A stretch of 64,000 bases of DNA. It comes from Hypericum androsaemum. Lineage: Eukaryota > Streptophyta > Magnoliopsida > Malpighiales > Hypericaceae. Shown in pieces: positions 22,901 through 32,378 of the stretch; position 1 is the first letter of the stretch; each line of letters begins with the position of its first letter. Under the pieces are notes generated by a model. That model was not told the origin of the DNA, ran no database searches, and was given only the letters and a program-made list of their open reading frames with translations. The position numbers and the translations under genes are program-made. The stretch covers positions 13,964,689-14,028,688 of the forward strand of contig OZ023180.1 of the NCBI GenBank assembly GCA_963995505.1, written 5' to 3'.

Positions 22901-23805
22901 TAATCACGGGAAGAAGTAATGATCGTATCGTAAAAACTAAGAACATGTTAAAGAACAAATTTGACATGAAAGATATGGGCCTAGCTGACATCATACTAGG
23001 GATTAAAATCTCTAGGACGACTGAAGGAATTATCTTGTCACAATCTCACTACGTTGAGAATGTACTCAAGAAATTCGATGCTTTTGACAAACCTCCGGCT
23101 AAGACTCCGGTAGACCTGAGTCTACACTTGGCTAAAAACAGAGGTGACCCAGTATCTCAACTGAAATATGCAAAGATCATTGGGAGTCTAATGTACTTAA
23201 CAAATTGTACTTGCCCTGATATTGTTTATTTAGTTAGCAAGCTTAGTAGATTCACGAGCAATCCAAGACCAGACCACTTGCTAGCTCTGGAAAGGGTTCT
23301 AAAGTATCTAAAATATACCATGAACTATGACATACTTTATACTAGATATTCAGCTGTATTAGAAGGATACAGTGATGCAAATTAGATATCAGACACTAAA
23401 GACTCTAAATCTACTAGTGGTTATGTGTTCACCATAGGTGGAGGAGCTGTGTCTTAGAAATTCTCTAAAAAAACGTGCACAGCTCGATCCACCATGGAGT
23501 CAGAGTTTATAGCACTAGAAAAAGCTAGAGAAGAAGCTGAATGGCTCAGAAACTTTCTAGAGGATATTCCGTGTTGGAACAAGCCTGTGCCTCCTGTATT
23601 GATACATTGTGATAGCATGTCAGCAATCGAGAGAGCATAAAGTACTATGTACAATGGTAAGTCTCGACACATCCGTAGGAGACATAACACCGTTAGAAAA
23701 TTGATCTCAAGTGGAGTAATAACCATTGATTATATGAAGTCCAAGGACAACATAGCTGATCCTTTGACGAAAGGAATCACAGAGATCAGATGTATAACAC
23801 AGTAA
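19936..23805 (+). pseudogene. Broken copia gag-pol
   Basis: Gag starts at 19936. A zinc knuckle ([14 protein letters not shown]) is at about 20707-20748, the protease motif [10 protein letters not shown] at about 20860-20890, the GAG-pre-integrase [10 protein letters not shown] near 21275, the integrase core with DRGEEYVAPF and SPQSNGVAERKN at 21640-21760, the RT motif YVDDM near 22887, and an RNase H remnant up to 23805. Breaks: frame change and stop near 20155, frame change near 21535, stops at 21820 (TAG), 22342 (TGA), 22531 (TAA), 23383 (TAG), 23455 (TAG) and 23638 (TAA). Several stops fall where the family has Trp or Gln. Confidence 0.93.
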
Positions 23806-24369
23806 GGGAAATAAGGTTAAAACCCACACATTAAAGAACGTTCATAGTGGTAACTCAACCATGATGAGTGGAAATCTCACAAACTTGGTTCAATGAGACA
23901 GCTAAGTTATGGATGGTTCAGATGAATACTTGGAACCCATCCCATTCTCAGAAGCTGCCCAAGTACGAATCTGCAGAGGTGTGGTAAGGTTAAACGTCTA
24001 CGCTTTTAATGATTCCTATACCAAGAAAAGGTGGAGTATGGCAGTATACTCTTGATGGGAGATCACCTATATAAGTGTGAAGTGAGGCCACTTCAAATGG
24101 AAAAATACTTATAAGGTCCATGGCCGAAACGGACACAACGTGAGAACCAAAAGATATTAGAGATATCATTGTGTAAATATTATTGTCTTGGTTTACATAA
24201 AAAGCTGACCAGTTCAAGACATCGCGTTCACTGAGCAGCAAGTAAATCCGATAGCATTTTACTAGGGAAGGTTCAAAGCCGTAAGCTATCTTTCTCGATG
24301 CAATGATAACTCGTCGAAACTTTTTTTAAAAGTGTCAGCATGCATTTAATCATCATTCATGTGGGGGAT

Positions 24370-25197
24370 TGTTGGAATAAATACTTATTTAATACATTTG
24401 GCCCAAGCTGAAAGGCCCGAGCTGAAAAGCCCAAGCTGAGGATGGGAGAACCATTACCACATCGAAAATTGCAAGAGATTTTTTTCCTGTTTATAAGGAG
24501 AAGCTCCAAGCTGGTGTAACATTAAATGTTCGACCTGAAGAGCTGACCGAGGCTGCCTGCGAGGATGGTGCGAAGTACCATCCGAGCACGAGCACGCGCT
24601 CGCACACGTGCACGTGCGTGTGCGTATCGTCTTGAGGAGCCTAAAAGTTTTGGAGGATTCTGAAAAGCTTCAGAGCACGAACGACGAGGTGCGAAGGGTC
24701 ACCGAAGAGGCACGAAGGGTTGGAACATCCAGACAGCCGAAGGGTTGCGAGATCCCTCGCGAAGGAGTCACAGTCCAATCTGGGCACACCTGGAAGGATC
24801 CAGAATGCCATCGAAGAGCCACGAGCGCAGCCAGCCAGCCTGCTGGCCGAACGGACGCGCCCCTTCGGAGTACCTGCCTCCCTCCCATCCAGCGCCTATA
24901 AATAAGCCCCTCCCCCTCATTTGCATCTCACCCCACTACAACTTGCATAATCATTCGTTAGCAATTGTAGGCTCTCTCTCCCTCTCTCAGAAAGTTCCGA
25001 ATATCGGACGGTTCGCCCGAAGCTTCGAGGGTCGCTGTGCTACGAACTAGAAGTCCGAAAGTCGTTATATCTTGGGGATGATTGCTGCAGCCCGTAAGTA
25101 CTGAATACGGGGCAATCTCGTCTTATGGAGAAAGAGTCTAACTCTTGCCTCGACTTTACAAGATCCTAATCAAGTACACCACCTCCGACAATCAACA
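24370..25197 (+). repeat. 3' LTR of the decayed copia element
   Basis: 828 bp, TGTTGGAATAAA to ATCAACA, followed by the CTTGG target-site copy. A TATA box (CCTATAAATAAG) is near 24894. Confidence 0.93.
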
Positions 25198-25202
25198 CTT
25201 GG

Positions 25203-25570
25203 ACATCAAAAAACCTAATGATTTTTGAAACAGAGACATACAACCAAGAACTTCTTTATCGTACCATTCATCTCCGTGTTCATGAGTGAATTACCTGAAC
25301 AAAGTCCCTTAATCTCTACCGTCAACATCTTTAATTAGGGGTGTGGGCGGTGGTTGCCCTCTGTGGGTATTTTGGTGTATGTTGACGTTTTGGGGTTTGA
25401 AAACCTTGTAAATATTTTGGTGTACGTTGAAAGAAATATGCTTCTTTCAATCCCATCAAAGAAAAGGATCCGTATTCTACAAATTTGCGGAAAGCACAGA
25501 GACTAAATTACGAATTTTAAACCAGGTCCTAATAAGGTAGTAAAATACATTTTCCCAAAAAAGAAAATAG
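25203..25570. other. Continuation of the split LINE relic and spacer
   Basis: It continues the host sequence of 18770-19108. Coding similarity is lost after the first bases. It ends where the proximal promoter block of copy D begins; the distal block seen in A, B, C and E is not present here. Confidence 0.5.
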
Positions 25571-25712
25571 CTAGAGGGATAGAAAACTAGAATTGCTAAC
25601 AGTTTAGAGCAATTCACGGAAGCAGCATGAAATCTGCATGTCCAAGGAAGCCAACTTCGCTAAAAACACACCACACAGGTGCTGCTCCAAGTAGCTAGCC
25701 AGCCTTTACACC

Positions 25713-25720
25713 TATATATA
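25713..25720 (+). promoter_or_regulatory. TATA box of LTP-like gene D
   Basis: TATATATA lies about 90 bp before the start codon, after the conserved blocks GAGCAATTCACGGAAGCAGC (near 25607) and CTGCATGTCCAAGGAAG. Confidence 0.6.
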
Positions 25721-25806
25721 CATATCCATCTTGCATGAACTCCAAACAACAAACAACCCACTTAACATACAGTAGAACTACATACAAAACCAGCTCTCAA
25801 GCCATA

Positions 25807-26202
25807 ATGATGAGCACTAGTGCTAGTTTCTCCGTCGTCCTTATGATCATGATCGTCCTAGCTTCGGGTGGAGCGGAATGCGCAAGAGCCAAAGTACCCG
25901 AAGCTTGTGATTTCCCGGAGTCCGAATGCGAGATGGTGAAGGATGAATTCCCCTCCTGCTTGCCCTTCCTCACTGGCTTGATAGATCCGGTGGGCGTCGA
26001 GTGCTGTACCGCAGTAAACGAGCTGAACATGGCGGCCAAGAGCGCGGCCTGGGCTCCCAAATCCATATGCCGCTGCATCGAGTCCATTGCGAAGGGATTG
26101 GATCCTCCATTGCTCTACTCTCAGATCTCCAAGCTCCCTTCTGCGTGCAGTACCCATCTCAACTTCCCCATCTCCGAGCATATGAACTGCAACTTTCACT
26201 AG
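25807..26202 (+). CDS. Secreted lipid-transfer-like 8-cysteine protein, copy D
   Basis: 131 residues from the first ATG at 25807 (the next codon is also ATG); the stop TAG is in the first exon, so no 3' exon is needed. Signal peptide with FSVVLMIMIVLASGG, then mature cysteines in the eight-cysteine order: EC, SC, ECC, ICRC, SAC, MNC, with an extra AC upstream. Unlike A and B, the CXC motif is CRC, so the extra middle cysteine is absent. It ends MNCNFH and lacks the AGTPH tail of A and B. Same inferred role: secreted lipid-binding or inhibitor-like peptide. It is the only intact member on the right of the copia element. Confidence 0.85.
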   Translation: MMSTSASFSVVLMIMIVLASGGAECARAKVPEACDFPESECEMVKDEFPSCLPFLTGLIDPVGVECCTAVNELNMAAKSAAWAPKSICRCIESIAKGLDPPLLYSQISKLPSACSTHLNFPISEHMNCNFH

Positions 26203-26263
26203 TAACACCATATATATCCACATTTATGTCTAAGGTGATCCTCTTATTCAATTCTCTATCCTA

Positions 26264-26268
<5 letters not shown>

Positions 26269-26310
<42 letters not shown>
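26269..26310. repeat. (TA)n microsatellite after gene D
   Basis: About 42 bp of alternating T and A in the presumed 3' UTR or just beyond. A second such tract follows copy E. Confidence 0.95.
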
Positions 26311-26312
<2 letters not shown>

Positions 26313-26600
26313 ACCTGATGAGATGACGTATATAATCATATTTTCTAAATTGTTCTAGACATGTTTGTTATATGAAATAATTATTAATATACGACGTTGA
26401 TGAGAATATAGATTGCATAACAGTCTTCCTAAATTATTTTTTGATTAATTTATAAAATAACTGTTTTTTAAAATGGCTCATGATGATACTGAGAAAATTA
26501 TTGTTTAAAAAAATGTCATCAATTTATCAAATATTAATTTAGTAAATTTTTACAGCAATGATCAACTAATAATAGATAAATATATTTATTAAATCGAACA

Positions 26601-26790
26601 TTTTTTTTGGTCAGCTAGGAGGGGCAATGCCCCTATGTTATTTTATTAACGAAAACATATCTAAGCTATTACAATCGATCGCGAGGCGAGACATCACTTC
26701 CTCTGATAGGATTTGGCTAATCTCTAAGGGAGGTTCTATGATATATTTGGGTCGTAAAGATTTTGTATTTCTTGAATGTAAACTTCTTTG
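26601..26790 (-). mobile_element. LINE 3'-end fragment (poly-T left end)
   Basis: A run of eight T is followed by GGTCAGCTAGGAGGGGCAAT and TTATTTTATTAACG, which on the minus strand is a LINE-type tail with AATAAAATAA before the A-run. The right limit and target-site duplication were not found. Confidence 0.45.
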
Positions 26791-27081
26791 AGATTTTTTT
26801 GACAAGTAATATACATTTATTTATAATTTTTTTTTTGTGAAATCCAAATTCACGAGATGATCCGTACAGCTGTTGGCTTCTCGATAGTCATGAAATACAC
26901 GTACTTGCCAATCTTTCTTAATGAGGTTCTATGATGTATTAAGGCAAACATTGGGCTAAGATACATTTAAATAACAAATGGATGCGTAGGTCATTTCAAT
27001 AACGCGCAGGCAAAAATACGATAGTCATTTCTACAATGTTATTTTTTGCGGCCAGAGGAAAGTTTTGAGTCGCATCTGTAA

Positions 27082-27268
27082 ACACATATTTAAAATTAAC
27101 CTATCTCTTAATTAATTAATCTAAGACGAAAAGACCCAATACAAAAGATTAGCTAACTCCGTTGGTGGATATCGTATCCAATTGAGAGCACATGGTCTTA
27201 TACGAGACCTTGTAGTTATTCTTTTGACCACTTCATTCCCCAACCTCGGAGTATACTTGGCCGATTTG
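27082..27268 (-). mobile_element. SINE-like insertion, 15-bp target-site duplication
   Basis: GAGTCGCATCTGTAA flanks it at 27067-27081 and 27269-27283. It is 187 bp with no coding content. On the minus strand AAGTGGTCAAAAG and GGTCTCGTATAAGACC loosely resemble the A and B boxes of tRNA-derived plant SINEs. It splits the distal promoter block of copy E. Confidence 0.55.
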
Positions 27269-27299
27269 GAGTCGCATCTGTAACCAGTAACTAACTAGG

Positions 27300-27882
27300 A
27301 AACTCTTCCAATTAACTTAACGGTACCTTGAGCCAGAGCGATAGGAAACTAAAAAGATGACATTGTCGAGCAATTCACGGAAGAGCATCAGTTCTGCATG
27401 TCCCATGAAGCTAACTTCGAAAACTCTCTGTTAGGTACTCCGAGGCCCTATATATCCGTATCCATTTTGCATGAACTCGAAACAACAAGCACAATAGCAT
27501 ATAGCAGAACTACGTACAAAGCCAGCTCAAGGAATTGGATCCTCCATTGCTCTACTCTCAGATTTCCAGGCTCCCTTCACTGTGCACTACCCATTTCAGC
27601 TTCCCCATCTCCGAGACTATGAACTGCAACTTCCCCAAGCACTGGCCAGTAAAAATACACCCACATCTCTGTACTTACCCCTTAATTAACGTCTCCTTTT
27701 TAATTCTCCGAGCTTAATCGTATATATATTTCGTGATAATCGTATGAACTTCAAAGTTTTTGCACGTTGCTCTTTTACTTGAGTCGAAGAGTCAAACCGA
27801 TTCGTTAAATCGTAAATTTATTAATTGGATATAATTTTTACCAACTTTTAACACCGTGTATATTTGAAACCCGATGTATGGA

Positions 27883-27946
<64 letters not shown>

Positions 27947-28053
27947 ATTATGTATATATATTTTGTGAGTGCAGCTATCTCTCTTGCTTGTTTTGATAAT
28001 GGTATAATTAATAATTAATGGAAATTTTTATTTGTATGGAACAGGGGCCTTGA
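27300..28053 (+). pseudogene. LTP-like copy E, internally deleted
   Basis: The proximal promoter (GAGCAATTCACGGAAGAGC near 27369), TATA box (near 27449) and 5' UTR are present. The 5' UTR (GCCAGCTCAAGG) then runs directly into the 3' part of the coding exon (GGATCCTCCATTGCTCTACT), so the start codon, signal peptide and the first five motif cysteines are gone. Copy D shows the AAGG word at both break points. A new in-frame ATG at 27535 would give about 40 residues with donor at 27649 and last exon at 28045-28053. Not expected to be functional. Confidence 0.85.
27884..27944. repeat. (TA)n microsatellite in the copy E intron
   Basis: About 61 bp of alternating T and A. Confidence 0.95.
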
Positions 28054-29035
28054 GAGCTCCAACTTGGATATTTGTGGGGAGCGGAGATGATACACCATCA
28101 ACTACTTAATGAAGACGCTGAGCCATAATCTATTAATTATATAGCAAGAGACATTTCAGAGAAGAAAAAAAAGAAAGACTTGTATGTTTTCTTACTATGA
28201 CAAAATAATGTACCATGGTTTGGTATATTACGAACCATAAGGCCTGCACTATCTAATAAAAGATATATTTAGTAAAAGTGACATGTTTCATAGTTTTTAA
28301 ATTAGTAGATGATGTTTACTTCTTATAAAAAATTAATCATGGTTACAAATTTGCCACTATAGTATCGAAAACCTATGTTCATACAAAAAGACATCACGTA
28401 ATATTTGGAAGAAAAAAAGTCAAATAACGTAAATTGATTTTTTCTCTACATGAAAGAGACAGCCGATGGACCGGGTCAAATGAATGGCATGGATGATATA
28501 AATATTGAAAAAATCTAAGAATAGTTTAGTTATGAAACCTAGAAAAAATCTATAAAATGAACAAAACCAATTCTCTTAGATTTTCCAATACTTCCACCTC
28601 ATTTTTTTTTCCATTTGATGAGGATCTGGGTCATCTTCGGAGAAGGAAAAGAAAACGAAAGAAGAGAGAGGCCGTTGGTGGGTGGGTGAGAGCGCGTATT
28701 TACTATTTAGATTATAAAAGTAAGATGGGGAAAAGAAGGGGAAGCCAACGCGGGTACGAAATAAACAAAAACCAATAATTGGGGTTGGCTTTGGGTTTGG
28801 CTTTGGGTTGGGTGATGTAAGAAAGTCACCGCCAAGTCACGCGGCTGTTTCTTAGTCAACGTTTCCCCTCCCCCCTGCCTCCCTCTAAATAGTCAATATT
28901 CATTAAAAAGGATTTTCTTCTTTCATCCCCAACACACCCAATCTCATCTCATCTCTCTCTCTCTCTCTGTTTTGATTCGTACAGTTGAAGGTAAGAAGAA
29001 GAAGAAGGTAAAGGAGCGGACTTTGAGTCAATACC
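28054..29035 (+). other. Spacer, PP2C promoter and 5' UTR
   Basis: Contains the 3' end of copy E, an AT-rich spacer, and from about 28860 a CT-rich leader with a (CT)n tract at about 28951-28968, typical of plant 5' UTRs. A TATA-like CTCTAAATAG lies near 28883. Confidence 0.5.
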
Positions 29036-30999
29036 ATGACGGGTAGAGAAATCCTCTACAAGATAAAGGTCAGTCTCAATACCCCAACTTTTTTACTCTT
29101 TTTAATTATTTTTTGCCTTAATTGATCCCCCTGGTGTTAACCCATGATCAAGTTTGGATCTTTTTGTACTCGGACCGGGAAAGTTTGGATCTTTTTCTGC
29201 TCTTTAAATTTTAGGACCTGGAGCTCGTAACTTGATCAGATAGATACCTGAGGTGGTCTTTTGTATATTAATTAATTTCATGGGTTGAAGAACATTTGAT
29301 CCAATTAGCTAGGACCCAGTTCAATTCTGTCTCGATTCGTACTACTTGGTATCCGTATCTGGTAACTAATTGGTATGTTAAGATTAGTTTATTGAATTTG
29401 AAAGACAACTTGGGTCTTTCCTTCTTTTCTTGGTTCTGGGTTGGTTCTAGCACTTGGTGGTCTTATGGTTATGCACTAATAATGTTTTGCAAGTGTATGG
29501 TTGCTTTGATCAGCTGGTCCGATGCTGACTTTGAAAGTCCGGCCTAGTGGTTGAGTGTTTGTTCCAGTGTTCTGGGGAAGAACGTCCTTTGAAAATTTCT
29601 TTTGGACATTTATCTTTCATTCAGGTGAAGGCTGGATTAGCTTCCACGTCAGAGACAGGGAAAGGGAAAAGCAAATTGTTAAAGCATATCACGCATGGTT
29701 ATCACACGGTGAAAGGGAAATCGAACCATGCGATGGAAGATTATGTAGTTTCCGAATTCAAGCAAGTGAATGGGCACGAATTGGGTATGTTTGCGATATT
29801 TGATGGGCATTTGGGCCACGACGTGGCAAATTACTTGAAAAACAACCTTTTTGACAATATCATTAGAGAGGTAATCTATCTTCTACTTTTATGGTTCCTG
29901 GCTGTTTTGCCTTATTGTTGCTCAGAAAGTGCTCAGGTTTCTCCCCTTGTGATTTGCAAGCAGAATGACTTTTGGACGGATCCTGAGAGTGCCATAAGAA
30001 GGGCTTATCAAATGACTGATGCAAAGATACTAGAGCAACCTTTAGTCTTGGGAAAAGGAGGATCAACTGCTGTCACTGCAATACTAATCGATGGTGTGAA
30101 GCTGGTAGTAGCAAATGTGGGTGATTCTCGTGCTGTTCTGAGCAAGCATAGCGTTGCCAAGCAAATATCGGTTGATCATGAGCCAAGCAAGGAACAAAGG
30201 TTGATAGAGAGTCGTGGGGGTTTTGTTTCTAACCTTCCTGGTAAGCAGCCGCATCCATTGTCAAACTGTTACGCATGATGCCACCTCCTTATCGGTTCTA
30301 CAAAATTTTGACCTGTTCAAATGTTGTATAGGGTTATTGTTTACCATTGAGGATACTACTGACATGTCATAAAGTCCAGATGGCTGGTAGAAGTTGATGC
30401 ACTAAAGGGCTGCTAAAAAATCTGTCTCATCTTTGTACTTTCGATGCTTGTAAAAGCATCATTCTAGGACCCACTATTAAAGGAAGGATACGGAAGCGAT
30501 CAGATTAGACCAATGCATATTTGTAGCTGATGCAACTGAAAGATATATATCTCGGACCCTGGAATGATTGTTGGTCCTTTCTCCAGGTGATGTACCGCGT
30601 GTTGATGGGCAGCTGGCTGTAGCAAGGGCATTTGGCGATAGAAGTTTGAAGGTACACCTTAGTTCAGATCCCTATGTGTTCCAGGACACAATTGACGACG
30701 GCGCTGAGTTCCTGATCCTTGCTAGCGATGGCATATGGAAGGTAAGTCATTGGTAGCTCTCTGCTTTTACTCGAGTACTTGATTTCTGTTCGCGTGCCAT
30801 ACGGAGCACCTTCCGCCGATCTAGTCTCTTGAAAACTCTTCTCTCCTTATCATCTGAGCAGGTGATATCTAACCAAGAAGCAGTGGACTCCATCAAGCAT
30901 ATAAAGGATGCGCATTCCGCGGCGAGGCACCTGACCGAGGAAGCTGTCGCGAAGAGGAGTAAGGATGACATATCTTGCGTAGTAGTAAGATTCCAGTGA
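29036..30999 (+). CDS. Protein phosphatase 2C, short cytosolic clade
   Basis: Five exons, 29036-29068, 29625-29870, 29964-30240, 30587-30741, 30862-30999, join to 849 nt, 282 residues, the usual length for this clade. Motifs in order: MEDY (about residue 48), metal-binding FDGHLG (about 70), GGSTAVTAI, VGDSRAV, DHEPSKE, GDVPRVDGQLAVARAFGD, ILASDGIWKV, SKDDISCVVVRF at the C-terminus. These place it with the Arabidopsis At1g34750/At1g22280/At2g20630-like PP2Cs. The product is a Mg/Mn-dependent Ser/Thr phosphatase without signal peptide or membrane segment. All catalytic aspartates are present. Exon 3 uses the acceptor AAGCAG at 29958-29963. Members of the clade act in light and immune signalling; the target here is unknown. 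Confidence 0.92.
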
Positions 31000-31742
31000 A
31001 TCTTAATGACGACAATCCTTGGCTTTCCGACATATCATCCGAGTATGTGTATGTACCTATACTCCTTTTCTTCGCCTTGCAAACATTAAAGAAACCGGCC
31101 ATTTTCTTTGTTCGACGAGTACAACAAAATTTACATTCTAGTTCACTGTGTATTATATTGTAACTATGGAGTTAAGTGGCTTGAAGTGAAACTTCTGTCG
31201 AATAGTAATATTGATGAGCTTGCTGATTCCTTCCTCGTTTAGTACTCTAACTAGGAGCAGTACATGCTATGTCTTAATTAATATACCTTTGTTCAAGTCT
31301 CGAGTTCGAACTCTAAAAAATATAACTGCATTAAAATTTTGTTGAAATTTTTTTACCACCGTTTAAAAATGTTACCCGCCTCAAACTAATCCACTGGTTG
31401 TCCAAATATATCGTACACTTTTTACGGGTGACTAATAATTTTATGATAATTGTAGTATTTGTAATTTTATGATAGTTACAAGGTACGAACCTAATATTTG
31501 GTATATTCACTTATCAGATTTTTATATTTTTAAAATAGATTAAAAATTCTCATAGTTTAGTTTTATTATACTCTCGGATCTCTTGTCTTAATACTTTTAA
31601 TACGGGCGACTGACTTCAACGTCGGCATCGTTTTGATCCTTGGCCTCCGGAGTGACCAACACTCTTACCTTTGATCTCTTCCTCCTCTCTACTCCCCTAT
31701 AATCGTTAACAGATTAAAATCGAAACCATAACCGCCACACTA
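31000..31742 (+). other. PP2C 3' UTR and AT-rich spacer
   Basis: No gene is recognised. A stretch near 31400-31460 resembles one near 39735-39785 (CGTACACTTTTTACGGGTGAC and TATACACTTCTTACGAGTGAT), a dispersed low-copy repeat of unknown kind. Confidence 0.5.
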
Positions 31743-31994
31743 ATGGCAGAAGCCGTTAGCATGCTGGTGAATTCCCTTGCCGATACAAGAACCGGGACCG
31801 GAAGGACAAGACTGTTGCGGCCGACGACGATCCCCCGTCCTCCCTCTCCCCCGCGCCGCCGGGAGAGGCGCGATCACCCACCCCCCGGGTTTAAAATGAA
31901 TTCCAAATCTTCAACCCGCCGACCTCGAGCTTTGGTCCTCCTCTCAGGTCTTCTGCTGCGTCCGCTATACTTCGATTCGTTTCGCTCGCGTCTT

Positions 31995-32296
31995 TGTTGA
32001 GAAATAAGATCGAAACGAGTAAAATACGAGACACAAGAATTACGTGGAAACCCCAAGACGGGGAGAAAACCACGGGCAAAGGAGAGTCGTCCACTATGTG
32101 AGTCCAATCGGTTACAAGGCCTCCGTGAGGGTTCTCTCTACCTCACAACTCTCAACTAGTACAAATAAGACCTAGGCATAGGCCGTATATATATAGGAGA
32201 CTAGTACTCTATTCTGATCAGGAAATAGAGCCCTACTCTATTCTGATCAGGAAATAGAGCCCTACTCTAATTAGGAATTTGGAACAATCCCTAACA
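31995..32296 (-). repeat. 3' LTR of the young copia element
   Basis: 302 bp, including a 29-bp tandem duplication (TACTCTATTCTGATCAGGAA unit) absent from the other LTR. A TATA-like GTATATATATAGG is near 32187. Confidence 0.92.
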
Positions 32297-32378
32297 AATC
32301 TCCACCTTGGACCAAATTCTATGACTCCAACTTCAACGTTTCTCCACCTTCACCATCAGCCCCTAAGGGCAATCAGCA

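Larger units (their letters stand above)
19109..25197 (+). mobile_element. Decayed Ty1/copia LTR retrotransposon (nested)
   Basis: The LTRs begin TGTTGGAATAAA and end ATCAACA. The 5-bp target-site duplication CTTGG is at 19104-19108 and 25198-25202. The order inside is gag, protease, integrase, reverse transcriptase, RNase H, which is the copia order. A purine tract (TGTGGGGGAT) precedes the 3' LTR. The coding region has many stops and frame changes and the two LTRs differ at many positions, so the copy is old and dead. It inserted into a LINE relic between lipid-transfer-like copies C and D. Confidence 0.95.

Noticed and set aside
31270..31330. SINE B-box-like word (GAGTTCGAACTC)
   Set aside because: No A box, tail or target-site duplication could be found around it.
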